A stretch of 23,345 nt of DNA from DASTDY01 sp035478375 (GCA_035478375.1 DATIJQ010000059.1:1-23345); one strand, 5' to 3'; positions 7,072 through 14,106 are shown, counted from the first letter of the stretch. The notes: generated from the letters alone by a model not told the origin. Numbers and translations: made by a program.

Positions 7072-8199
7072 GTGACAACAGACAGATTTATTATTGCTGA
7101 TCGTCTCGCGCAACTGCTTAAAGTATCGCGGATCACATTAAAAAACTGGGGGACAGAGGGACTTATTGCCAGATTTCGGCTTAACGGGTACGCCCATTAT
7201 ACCGAATCCGCTATTAATTCGTTCCTTAAAAGTTGCGCACACAACTTAGTCTCGCCTTTGACTTTTGAGGATTTGCGCTCAGGTACCGTAGAACTATTGA
7301 CAGAGCATGAAGCCACTGAGTATTCCGGCTACTCAAGCCACATCCTCAAAGACGTCAACAAAACAGGTATACAGTACATTTTCCTGACACCGCAGAACAA
7401 ACGCTTTGTAAAATCAAGTATACCCATTAAGCCGACGTTTAGCGGATCGATCGGCCTAGAGCTCGCTACGCACATTACTGGTTTGGCGCTGGCCACTCTT
7501 AAAGCTTACGTCACAAAAGGTATCTTGAAAAAGCAAAGCGGCGGACGCGGCAAAGGACCAGTGCGCATTGCACCGGAGCAGATGTTAGATTTTTTGAAAA
7601 TCCAACTGCCAGATTGGATTAATCCACAAAACTGGTACGACGACAGGCTTGATTCGCCACTGCCGCTATTGTGCCTTGAAGACACAGTTCGGCAGCTAGG
7701 CACCATTGTCCATTTTAATGAAGCCATGCAGGCAAAAGAATTGCTTTATATCTGCACTAACCACAGGCAGAATGTACATGCATTTTTGCCTGAGTCTATT
7801 GCAGGTTTCGTCGAACGTGAACCACCTATCGATGTCAGTAAGATAGGGGTAATTATTGGCGTAAGTCCTGGCGTGCTTTATGACAATTGGCGTAAGTACG
7901 GCTATCGACTCTGCCCGCTACATGACCATACAGAATGGGGCTACAGAAAAACGTGCATTCTTGCGTTCCTAAAGAATGCCCTCCCAGCCTATGTTTCGCC
8001 TGACAGATGGTTCGCGCGGCAGACAACAGATCCTCAAGAACTATTCCATCTACTAGCAGCTATGGAGCGCCTAGGTAAAAGTCGGCAAGAGGTCTTGGAT
8101 GCAATCGCGGCTGGCACGCTAAAAGGACTGCGTTTACCTAACGAAAACTACCGTTTTACAGAGAGGCAATTGACCAACTACTTGCGAATGCAGCGCTAG
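7072..8199 (+). CDS. Modular helix-turn-helix array protein 4 (six units)
   Basis: Unrecognised family; probably DNA-binding. Units: A1 (1-74), B1 (75-126), A2 (127-198), B2 (199-252), A3 (253-323), B3 (324-375). Helix-turn-helix patterns include LAQLLKVSRITLKNWGTEG and IGVIIGVSPGVLYDNWRKYG. A1 ends CAHNLVSPLT, A2 LPDWINPQNWYDDRL, and A3 has Cys281, His284, His286 and Cys295 in CPLHDHT...KTC. B3 has LRLPNENYRF. Closest to gene 3. Start GTG 7072 is chosen by alignment with gene 3; I see only a weak ribosome binding site. Unlike its neighbours this gene stops (TAG) before the hairpin, so the C-terminus is MQR and the element lies wholly outside the reading frame. Confidence 0.82.
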   Translation: MTTDRFIIADRLAQLLKVSRITLKNWGTEGLIARFRLNGYAHYTESAINSFLKSCAHNLVSPLTFEDLRSGTVELLTEHEATEYSGYSSHILKDVNKTGIQYIFLTPQNKRFVKSSIPIKPTFSGSIGLELATHITGLALATLKAYVTKGILKKQSGGRGKGPVRIAPEQMLDFLKIQLPDWINPQNWYDDRLDSPLPLLCLEDTVRQLGTIVHFNEAMQAKELLYICTNHRQNVHAFLPESIAGFVEREPPIDVSKIGVIIGVSPGVLYDNWRKYGYRLCPLHDHTEWGYRKTCILAFLKNALPAYVSPDRWFARQTTDPQELFHLLAAMERLGKSRQEVLDAIAAGTLKGLRLPNENYRFTERQLTNYLRMQR

Positions 8200-8205
8200 C
8201 GCCAG

Positions 8206-8248
8206 GCGGTGAGCGTGCGGCTGCACAGCCCGCTCACCGCTTCGGCGG
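8206..8248 (+). repeat. 3' hairpin element, copy 4 (outside the reading frame)
   Basis: GCGGTGAGCG (8206-8215) pairs with CGCTCACCGC (8231-8240). The inner stem is GGCT/AGCC, a different pair set from the GGCCC/GGGCC of copy 1, so the inner stem is kept with different bases. The TTCG hairpin follows. The gene 4 stop is 6 bases before the left arm, showing that the hairpin is kept without coding constraint. Confidence 0.86.
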
Positions 8249-8310
8249 TAATCACATAGGATTATCTAGCCTCTAATCACTAGAGTTCGTTCGACAGTAA
8301 GCGCATACTT

Positions 8311-8319
8311 TGAAATAAT
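8311..8319 (+). promoter_or_regulatory. Extended -10 promoter of array gene 5
   Basis: TGAAATAAT fits the shared pattern and ends 36 bases before the ATG at 8356. The leader that follows contains GCACCTTAA, also present in the leader of gene 2. Confidence 0.42.
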
Positions 8320-8355
8320 AATCTTGGCATTTTGCACGCACCTTAATGGGGTCCC

Positions 8356-9492
8356 ATGAACACCCGCATAGCCAAAGATGAACTCGCCCAGTGGCTTGGT
8401 ATATCCACTCGGTCCATTTTCTGGGAACAGCCCGCGATAAAATCTGCACGGTTTGGCGCAAGTAACAACTACGACTGTGACAAAATCGACATGCTGTTCG
8501 CCAGTTGCAACCACAATCTGCCTACACCTTTGACGGTCGCGGACCTGGCGTATGGAGCTGTCGTATTGGTCACGACGCCAGAGGCTCAAAAAACGCTCAA
8601 CGCAAGTGAACCGTACGTTAAACGCAACTTGCATAGTGGCAAGCTTCGCTATATAAAGCTGCCAGGCGTGCGGAGCTTTCTTATTACGCAGGCAAGCGTA
8701 GACCAATTTATGTATGTGCGCGAGCTTAAGTCAAAGCAGCCCACTTCGGCAGCAAAAAACAAAGTTCTAGCACACATTTTTGGTCTGACGAGCAGTACTA
8801 TAACCATGATGATGACGAGCGGCGAGCTTGAAGTAGTGCCGGAGTCTCACCCATACCGTGTTCGGCCAGACAGCGTTTTGCGCTGCCTAACTGCGCGTTT
8901 ACCGTCATGGGTCACCGCCGACGAATGGCTTAAAGAGAGGCTCGCGACCGACGAAGCTTTGCTGACCTTAGAAGATGTATCAATACAGCTCGGTGGCCGC
9001 GAAAACGTTTTTGAAGCGATCAAACAACAATCGCTTCGCTACATTACTAGGCACCACAATGGCTACGGTTTTTCGCCAAAATCTGTCGCAGAATATCTGG
9101 CGTGCGAAGAACCGCTAGATATTGCTACAATCGCCATACTTTACGACGCAAACGCTACCACAGTCAAAAATTGGCGAGCCCGCGGGAAGCTTAAGTGCCA
9201 TATTCATGGGCACAGCCCAAAACGGCTCACGAAGTCTTGTTTTTTGGCGATGCTGCGCGAAACCTTTACAACCACTGCATCGCCCAAAAGATGGTACGAT
9301 ATTCAACTGGCAAAAAAGCACCGTTTGCATACTTTTGCGCAAGCCGTAAAGTACCTTGGCATTAGCGCCAATACACTCAACGAATTTGTGGAACATAAAA
9401 GATTAAGCTACATTCGGTTGCCAAATGGCGAAGTAAAATTCGCATACACCGTGCTTACAAACTTCAAGGCAAAATGTTTAGCCAAGCGGTGA
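8356..9492 (+). CDS. Modular helix-turn-helix array protein 5 (six units)
   Basis: Unrecognised family; probably DNA-binding. Units: A1 (1-69), B1 (70-131), A2 (132-201), B2 (202-253), A3 (254-323), B3 (324-378). Examples of helix-turn-helix segments are IAILYDANATTVKNWRARG and AVKYLGISANTLNEFVEHK. A1 ends CNHNLPTPLT, A2 LPSWVTADEWLKERL, and A3 holds Cys281, His284, His286 and Cys295. B3 has IRLPNGEVKF. It is clearly the sister of gene 2: the first 69 residues align without gaps, both B2 units start with an LGG pattern, and the leaders share sequence. ATG 8356 lies just after GGGGTCCC; a GGGG run is the only likely ribosome binding site. The C-terminal AKR comes from the hairpin. Confidence 0.83.
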   Translation: MNTRIAKDELAQWLGISTRSIFWEQPAIKSARFGASNNYDCDKIDMLFASCNHNLPTPLTVADLAYGAVVLVTTPEAQKTLNASEPYVKRNLHSGKLRYIKLPGVRSFLITQASVDQFMYVRELKSKQPTSAAKNKVLAHIFGLTSSTITMMMTSGELEVVPESHPYRVRPDSVLRCLTARLPSWVTADEWLKERLATDEALLTLEDVSIQLGGRENVFEAIKQQSLRYITRHHNGYGFSPKSVAEYLACEEPLDIATIAILYDANATTVKNWRARGKLKCHIHGHSPKRLTKSCFLAMLRETFTTTASPKRWYDIQLAKKHRLHTFAQAVKYLGISANTLNEFVEHKRLSYIRLPNGEVKFAYTVLTNFKAKCLAKR

Positions 9493-9533
9493 GCGGTGCG
9501 GCCAACGCCAGGACCCGCTCACCGCTTCGGCGG
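9484..9533 (+). repeat. Stop-codon hairpin element, copy 5
   Basis: Outer arms AAGCGGTGAGCGG (9484-9496) and CCGCTCACCGCTT (9515-9527) are unchanged from copy 1, but the interior has one substitution, another substitution and a one-base loss that weaken the inner stem. The TTCG hairpin follows. The TGA stop of gene 5 (9490-9492) is in the left arm. Selection therefore seems strongest on the outer stem. Confidence 0.87.
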
Positions 9534-9561
9534 TAAAAACTAGACATGACGCATTACTATT

Positions 9562-9570
9562 TGGCACAAT
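9562..9570 (+). promoter_or_regulatory. Extended -10 promoter of array gene 6
   Basis: TGGCACAAT ends 41 bases before the TTG at 9612. TAGACA lies 18 bases before CACAAT and is a reasonable -35 box, making this one of the better promoters of the set. Confidence 0.5.
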
Positions 9571-9611
9571 AGTTTTGGCAACTTTGCGCCCATACTCAAA
9601 AGGGAGGCGCG

Positions 9612-11087
9612 TTGAGCGATGACTTCATTAGTGGGAAGCGGCTCATGAACGCACTACGTATCACGCATCAGATGCTAGCAGACTGGAAACGAGATGAAAT
9701 ACTCGTACCAGTAGTACTTTACAGCGGCTACAACTATCCGCCTGCGCGCATTAACCGCTTTTTGACCGCCATGCTTGTTTCGCCAAAGGCCAAAGCACCG
9801 ACCATCGAAGCAATTTTGGCAGGTGACAAGCTACTCAAACTACGTGAGGCCGCCGCCGAATTAGGTATTGGCTACGATGCTACAGCGCATGCAGTGCGCA
9901 ATGGCGATGTCGTTGGCATTAAGCTCAATACGCAGACCAGGGTATTGTCCTCGAGTGTCACAACTTACAAGAAGTTGCTGCGCCGGAAGACAGTGACCGT
10001 CGAAGTGCTAGCCAAGTTGTTCGGCATCACCCCGACGTCGTTGCTCGGATGGAAGGATGGCCCAAAACGAACCATTTTGCTTGGCCAAACGTGCTTTACA
10101 GAAGGAGACGTTAACGACTTCTTGGTAAACTGCGAGCATACACTTGCAAAAGCACCGACGCTGAATGATTTGTTGGACGGAACGAGCGAACTGCTTACGC
10201 CCGAAGAAGCTTCTAAGGCGAGCGGCGTTCCGGCAACAACGCTCACATCGCAGCCGTATGTTCAACGGATACATTTGTCGACCAGGCGAGTGCGTATTGT
10301 CGCCTCGTCACTCACCGATCTGCCGCCTGCCGACCTCCAAAAAACGTACAGCACAGAACAGGCGTGCCAGGTACTTAATGTATCGTACACGCAAGTTATG
10401 CGGTGGATAAAAAGCGGCGAATTGCCCTCGACGCTATCAGAGGATAGGATCCACCAAATCCCTCATGACGGTCTTGTGGCTTTTATTAGGCCACGAATTC
10501 GTCACGATGATGACCCCGAAGCGTGGATTATCGACCGGCTATCGCCGTCGCCGGAACCGCTCCTTTCGCTAAGCGAAGCCGCAGCAATATTGGGCAGCAA
10601 AAAACGTGTGCTTGCGATTGCAGCTGCGTTATTCTACATCAAAAGCGGTGCGACAAGCAATTTTTGGTTCTTTACAAAAGCATCGGTCCTTTCTTACTAC
10701 GAGAACGACGAAACAGTCACTGGCGAAACAATCGGCAACCTCTGTGATGTTGTACCTCAGGCAGTGTACGCATGGTACTCCCGAGGCATACTCGTATGCC
10801 ACGCGCACGATCACACCGAAAGTCCGTGGCGCATAGCGTGCGCGTTGCTTTTCCTCGCAAACGCTTTGCGGCATACTGACCCCGACGAGTGGTTTAAAGC
10901 CTATAACGAAGGTGGCGAAAAGCTCAAAGGCCTCACCGAAGCTGCAGCATTCCTTAATGTCCATAAGGCAAGGGTGTTTGAATGGTCCCGCAAAGGTAAA
11001 ATGGAGTGTATACAGCTACCGACGGGAGAATGTAAATTCTCCACGTCACAACTGAAGCGTTACCAACGGCGCAACGCCAAGCGGTGA
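9612..11087 (+). CDS. Modular helix-turn-helix array protein 6 (eight units)
   Basis: The longest paralogue, 491 aa, of the same unrecognised and probably DNA-binding family. Units: A1 (1-73), B1 (74-127), A1' (128-193), B1' (194-245), A2 (246-316), B2 (317-368), A3 (369-437), B3 (438-491). A1' resembles the A1 of other members (ends CEHTLAKAPT), so an extra A-B pair seems inserted near the N-terminus. Helix-turn-helix segments include LAKLFGITPTSLLGWKDG and ACQVLNVSYTQVMRWIKSG. A3 has Cys396, His399, His401 and Cys410; B3 has IQLPTGECKF. The start is TTG 9612 with AGGGAGG upstream, a strong ribosome binding site. The gene converges on ksgA, with stops 48 bases apart and hairpin copy 6 between them. 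Confidence 0.84.
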   Translation: MSDDFISGKRLMNALRITHQMLADWKRDEILVPVVLYSGYNYPPARINRFLTAMLVSPKAKAPTIEAILAGDKLLKLREAAAELGIGYDATAHAVRNGDVVGIKLNTQTRVLSSSVTTYKKLLRRKTVTVEVLAKLFGITPTSLLGWKDGPKRTILLGQTCFTEGDVNDFLVNCEHTLAKAPTLNDLLDGTSELLTPEEASKASGVPATTLTSQPYVQRIHLSTRRVRIVASSLTDLPPADLQKTYSTEQACQVLNVSYTQVMRWIKSGELPSTLSEDRIHQIPHDGLVAFIRPRIRHDDDPEAWIIDRLSPSPEPLLSLSEAAAILGSKKRVLAIAAALFYIKSGATSNFWFFTKASVLSYYENDETVTGETIGNLCDVVPQAVYAWYSRGILVCHAHDHTESPWRIACALLFLANALRHTDPDEWFKAYNEGGEKLKGLTEAAAFLNVHKARVFEWSRKGKMECIQLPTGECKFSTSQLKRYQRRNAKR

Positions 11088-11129
11088 GCGGTGCGGCCCA
11101 CGCCAGGGCCCCGCTCACCGCTTCGGCGG
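11079..11129 (+). repeat. Stop-codon hairpin element, copy 6
   Basis: Identical to copy 1 over 56 bases (11076-11131) although 6.6 kb away. Arms are at 11079-11091 and 11111-11123, the inner stem is GGCCC/GGGCC, and the TTCG hairpin follows. The TGA stop of gene 6 (11085-11087) is in the left arm. It lies in the convergent gap before the ksgA stop and could end transcription from both sides. Confidence 0.9.
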
Positions 11130-11134
11130 TAAAA

Positions 11135-11908
11135 CTATCTTGTGGTAAGCACCAGATTGTGCCATTGTTCTAGGCTGAGTGTTTCTGCTCTAACGCCTGG
11201 ATCTATGCCAGCGTCCTTTAATATTATTTCAGATTGATCTTTGGTGATTCCAAGCCCGCCGCTGAGGCTGTTGCGCAGTGTCTTGCGTTTTTCGCTAAAG
11301 CCGGCTTTTACAATGCGGAAGAATTGTTTTGGTTCGATATCGGCAAACAATGGTTTGGTGCGCAGGTCAAAAATGACGACTTGGGAATCGACTTTGGGCG
11401 GCGGATCGAACTTGTCGGCTGTTACGACCATGCCAAGGCTAACCTCGGCGTAAAATTGGGCGCTGATAGCCAAAATGCTCATGTCCCCAGGTTTTGCGGC
11501 TAAGCGCTGGGCAACTTCTTTTTGCACCAAAAGCACGGCGCGGCTGGGCGGCGTTTTGGATTCTAGCAAGGCGCGAATAATTAAGCTAGTAACGTAATAT
11601 GGGACGTTAGCAACTACTTTGTAATCTGTCGGTAACTGGCTAAGGTCGTAATGTAAAAAATCAGCATGAACAACGCTGAGGTTGGCAGCGGGGATGCGGG
11701 CTGGGAGCTCGCGCGCAAGCCGCTCGTCTAATTCGATGGCAATAACCTGTTTAGCACGGGCAGTCAACTCGACGGTCAGCGGGCCTAGACCTGGGCCAAT
11801 TTCGAGCACAGTATCGCTTGGCTCAAGCCCGGCCGCATCGCAAATTGCGCCTAAACTCTTGCTGTCGAACAACCAATGCTGGCCGAGTGATTTTTTAGGC
11901 GTTGGCAT
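11135..11908 (-). CDS. ksgA: 16S rRNA adenine dimethyltransferase KsgA/RsmA
   Basis: Uses S-adenosylmethionine to dimethylate the two adjacent adenines in the helix 45 loop near the 3' end of 16S rRNA, a late step in small-subunit assembly. It is 257 aa, normal length. Motifs: SLGQHWLFD at the N-terminus (usually LGQNFL or LGQHFL), motif I EIGPGLGPLT (about 36-45), the acidic ribose-binding IELDERL, the catalytic NVPYYVTS (N-[IL]-P-Y in the family) and the later FDPPPKVDS. The ATG at 11908 overlaps the end of the preceding PPC-domain gene by 14 bases, so translation is coupled. It is the last gene of the nudix-rpf-PPC-ksgA operon. An rpf-ksgA pairing is also familiar from Actinobacteria. Confidence 0.95.
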   Translation of the reverse strand: MPTPKKSLGQHWLFDSKSLGAICDAAGLEPSDTVLEIGPGLGPLTVELTARAKQVIAIELDERLARELPARIPAANLSVVHADFLHYDLSQLPTDYKVVANVPYYVTSLIIRALLESKTPPSRAVLLVQKEVAQRLAAKPGDMSILAISAQFYAEVSLGMVVTADKFDPPPKVDSQVVIFDLRTKPLFADIEPKQFFRIVKAGFSEKRKTLRNSLSGGLGITKDQSEIILKDAGIDPGVRAETLSLEQWHNLVLTTR

Positions 11909-12344
11909 TGTCGTCCTGCAAATCTAACAATTGCAAACCTATGTCAGTATTTTGCGCACGCTTAAGTGGCGTGTCAAACCGGTGCACAAATACTTCGACC
12001 GTGGCGCCGGCTACAAAGTCTTTAACGTGGCCGCCAATAAGTTGGTAGTCGGCGTCACCAAAGGTGCCGTGGAGATGCGCCATAATGGTGCCATTTTGGT
12101 CGCGAGCGATGTTGCCCTGCACACCAGTTATCTCACGTAAACCTGCAAACGTTTGCCACTGGTACTGTTTTGTGTCGAGGTTGTAATAGCCCAAAGTGAC
12201 TTCTGCCGTGCCACCAATAATGCTTAGCCAAGCGGAATCTACCCCTGTCTTTTTGGTAAACGCAGCAAAAGCGTCGGCCCAACGCTCGCCTTTTTGTAGC
12301 GTGAACGTAAAGTTGTATGCGTCGGTGTCGGCTTGATAGCGCAT
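11895..12344 (-). CDS. PPC/DUF296 domain protein (AT-hook motif nuclear-localised-like fold)
   Basis: A 149-aa single-domain protein matching the PPC (PCC, DUF296) family: an N-terminal ligand-like strand (YNFTFTLQKGERWADAFAAF), then SAWLSIIGGTAEVTLGYYN, ITGVQGNIARDQNGTIMAHLHGTFGD with the conserved H-x-H pair, and GGHVKDFVAGATVEVFVHRF. In bacteria these form trimers of unclear function, sometimes called DNA-binding proteins by analogy with plant AHL proteins; no AT-hook is visible here. Its ATG overlaps the rpf stop by one base (TAATG), and its end overlaps ksgA, so the three are translated as a coupled set. The family call is good; the role is unknown. Confidence 0.85.
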   Translation of the reverse strand: MRYQADTDAYNFTFTLQKGERWADAFAAFTKKTGVDSAWLSIIGGTAEVTLGYYNLDTKQYQWQTFAGLREITGVQGNIARDQNGTIMAHLHGTFGDADYQLIGGHVKDFVAGATVEVFVHRFDTPLKRAQNTDIGLQLLDLQDDNANA

Positions 12345-13477
12345 TAGCGGTAGATATCCTGCAAGCCAACAATGCTAGCACAGGACCATGGCGCCCAACC
12401 ACGGCGTTGGTATAAAGCGGTGGCGGCAGCATCTTGCACGTTTGGCGGCGCGTCGGCCGGGTCGTAATAGCCGCCGTAATTTGCCCAAGTTGTGTAGCCA
12501 AACTGGTAGGCGCCGCGGAAATTGGGGTTCTTTTTATTAGCATAATTGCCGCCCGATTCGCAGGCGCGCAGTTTTGATAGCGCGTCGGCAAAGCTGCCGC
12601 TCATCACGCCAATAACCTCGACCTGTTTGGTTGGTTGAACGGTGACAACACTTTGGATTTCTTTGCGGTCAGTCACCTGACCATTTTTAAGCGTTACCTG
12701 GTACGTCACAACTTTTTTACCGTTAACGCCGGGCGTTTGCACTTGGTGGTAGCTGGTTGGTTTGTCGGCGTCGCGGATGTAATCGGTGGTAAACGACACC
12801 GGCTGTTCTTCGGTCGTAGTTTGGACGCCATTGCGCCAGACTTCGACTTGTATATTTGGCGTGAGCGCCGTACTAAGCGGGACGTTAGTGCCGTCGTCAG
12901 CCGTTAAATGCACGCCTTTCTCTTTAAGCAAATCGCCAACCGTTTTGCTTTGAGTACGGATCGGCGTGAGATTGCCATACAGCATAAAGTTAACCGGCGT
13001 GGCACGATTAATGATAAGTTTAATGCCAACGCTATCTTCGGCCAAAAAATTGTCGATACGGCTAAATTGATAGCCATCCTCTGGGTATAACGTAAGACCG
13101 GCGTCAACCGCAATTTGACGGGCGCTGGTGTGCGGACTCATGATTTGATAACGCTGACTGCCATCGACTACTGTTACAGGGCGGGCACGGTAGACATTAA
13201 CGTCATAGCCCGAAGCGGTCAACTTTGTAGAGCCAGCAGGCTCGACGGCATCTTTAGGACCAATGGCGACATTGGCGCGTTTTAAGGCGTCACCAACGGT
13301 CTGGGCATCGGTGACAATGGTTTGTTGGACGTCATCGTGGTAAATGGTCAATACCCGTTCGTTTTCGGCATGTGTTGGCCGGGCAAAGACACTAAAAAGC
13401 AAAGCTAGGGCGACTACTAATGTAGCGCCCGCCCACCTTAAAATTCGATTTCGTCTCAAACGCAAAAACGTTTTCAT
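12344..13477 (-). CDS. rpf: Resuscitation-promoting factor-like protein (DUF348-G5-transglycosylase)
   Basis: A secreted or surface-anchored peptidoglycan-cleaving protein of 377 aa. I start it at ATG 13477, where a basic stretch (RLRRNRILRW) precedes a hydrophobic helix and ALA-like site ending FARPTHAEN, a typical signal peptide; the longer open frame upstream overlaps the nudix gene and is unlikely. Then come about three ubiquitin-like DUF348 repeats (for example VLTIYHDDVQQTIVTDAQTV), a G5 domain (TEEQPVSFTT to TVQPTKQVEVIG) and a C-terminal Rpf domain with LRACESGGNY, whose Glu is the expected catalytic residue, and GAYQFGYTTW. Two Cys (in ACES and PWSCAS) may form the family disulfide. 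In an episymbiont this could remodel its own or the host's wall; that is inference. Confidence 0.93.
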   Translation of the reverse strand: MKTFLRLRRNRILRWAGATLVVALALLFSVFARPTHAENERVLTIYHDDVQQTIVTDAQTVGDALKRANVAIGPKDAVEPAGSTKLTASGYDVNVYRARPVTVVDGSQRYQIMSPHTSARQIAVDAGLTLYPEDGYQFSRIDNFLAEDSVGIKLIINRATPVNFMLYGNLTPIRTQSKTVGDLLKEKGVHLTADDGTNVPLSTALTPNIQVEVWRNGVQTTTEEQPVSFTTDYIRDADKPTSYHQVQTPGVNGKKVVTYQVTLKNGQVTDRKEIQSVVTVQPTKQVEVIGVMSGSFADALSKLRACESGGNYANKKNPNFRGAYQFGYTTWANYGGYYDPADAPPNVQDAAATALYQRRGWAPWSCASIVGLQDIYR

Positions 13478-13506
13478 AAGCAAATACCTGCCAATTATAG
13501 CACAGC

Positions 13507-13980
13507 TTAGGCGGTGCGCTGTAGCTTGAGCGCTTTTTTGACAACTGGGCTGCAGTCGGCCGGCAACTTTTGCAGCGAAAACCAACCAGCATCGAACACC
13601 TCTAGTTTGTGATGCATGGCCACCGCTGGTTCTTCTTTTTTAATTGTCGCAACAAAACAAGCAATGGTAAATGGCGCTGGTTTATATGGGTTAATAAAGG
13701 TGCCCAAAGCGCTGAGTTTGCGGGGCGGCACGGTGAGTCCGGTTTCTTCTTTTATTTCGCGGATGGCAGCGTCGAGCGGCACCTCGCCCCGTTGCAGTCC
13801 GCCGCCAGGCAAGCTCCAGCTTTGATGACCAAGCCAACTGCGCACTAGCAGCACCTCACCGGCCGGGTTCAACAATAAAACACGCACCCGGAGGTGCTTG
13901 TTGGTCAGGTACAATCGCATAAAAGGACCGATTGCTTTGTAAGCGAGCGCACCGAGGCGGATGTATCCTTGGCGTAGCAT
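13507..13980 (-). CDS. Nudix family hydrolase
   Basis: Hydrolyses a nucleoside diphosphate linked to another moiety; the substrate is not predictable. The 157-aa protein has a perfect Nudix box, G-x5-E-x7-R-E-x2-E-E-x-G-x, in GGLQRGEVPLDAAIREIKEE followed by TGL, preceded by the usual strand VRVLLLNPAGEVLLVRSWLG and SWSLPGGG. The N-terminus has an extra 30 or so residues (LGALAYKAIGPFMRLYL) that could be an amphipathic helix; a later Met in this stretch is an alternative start. No ribosome binding site is visible before ATG 13980, but a -10-like TATAGT lies 9 bases upstream, suggesting a nearly leaderless mRNA. It is the first gene of the operon with rpf, 29 bases before it. Confidence 0.9.
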   Translation of the reverse strand: MLRQGYIRLGALAYKAIGPFMRLYLTNKHLRVRVLLLNPAGEVLLVRSWLGHQSWSLPGGGLQRGEVPLDAAIREIKEETGLTVPPRKLSALGTFINPYKPAPFTIACFVATIKKEEPAVAMHHKLEVFDAGWFSLQKLPADCSPVVKKALKLQRTA

Positions 13981-13989
13981 TGTGCATTA

Positions 13990-14018
13990 ACTATAGCATA
14001 AAAGCTTTGGCGGCAATA
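13990..14018 (-). promoter_or_regulatory. Possible promoter of the nudix-rpf-PPC-ksgA operon
   Basis: On the minus strand TATAGT (13990-13995) lies 17 bases from a weak -35, TATTGC (14013-14018). It would start transcription within a few bases of the nudix ATG. It is divergent from the strong plus-strand promoter at 14036-14063. Confidence 0.35.
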
Positions 14019-14035
14019 CTTTTTATAGCTTCATT

Positions 14036-14063
14036 TTGACATACTAGCTATTTATTATAGAAT
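14036..14063 (+). promoter_or_regulatory. Strong sigma70-type promoter of the first membrane protein gene
   Basis: A consensus TTGACA (14036-14041), a 16-base AT-rich spacer and TAGAAT (14058-14063). It is about 43 bases before the ATG at 14107 and is the best promoter match I saw in the window. Confidence 0.7.
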
Positions 14064-14106
14064 AAATAACACCCCTTTTGGTGACCACAAGACAATTGGA
14101 GCGTTG

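Noticed and set aside
3677..11087. The array genes as transposases or recombinases
   Set aside because: Helix-turn-helix units alone are present; no DDE, tyrosine or serine recombinase motif and no terminal inverted repeats or target duplications were seen.
3677..11087. UGA recoding (Gly) as in Gracilibacteria
   Set aside because: TGA ends most array genes, with the hairpin at that point, and core proteins end at their expected lengths at TGA or other stops.
4448..11129. The hairpin repeats as integron attC sites
   Set aside because: They are palindromic and follow each gene, but I see no GTTRRRY/RYYYAAC core sites and no integrase in the window.
4448..11129. The evenly placed repeats as a CRISPR array
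   Set aside because: Spacing is about 0.8-1.5 kb with genes in between, and there are no cas genes.
13478..13585. Longer N-terminus of rpf
   Set aside because: It would overlap the nudix gene and bury the signal peptide; ATG 13477 gives a proper signal peptide.
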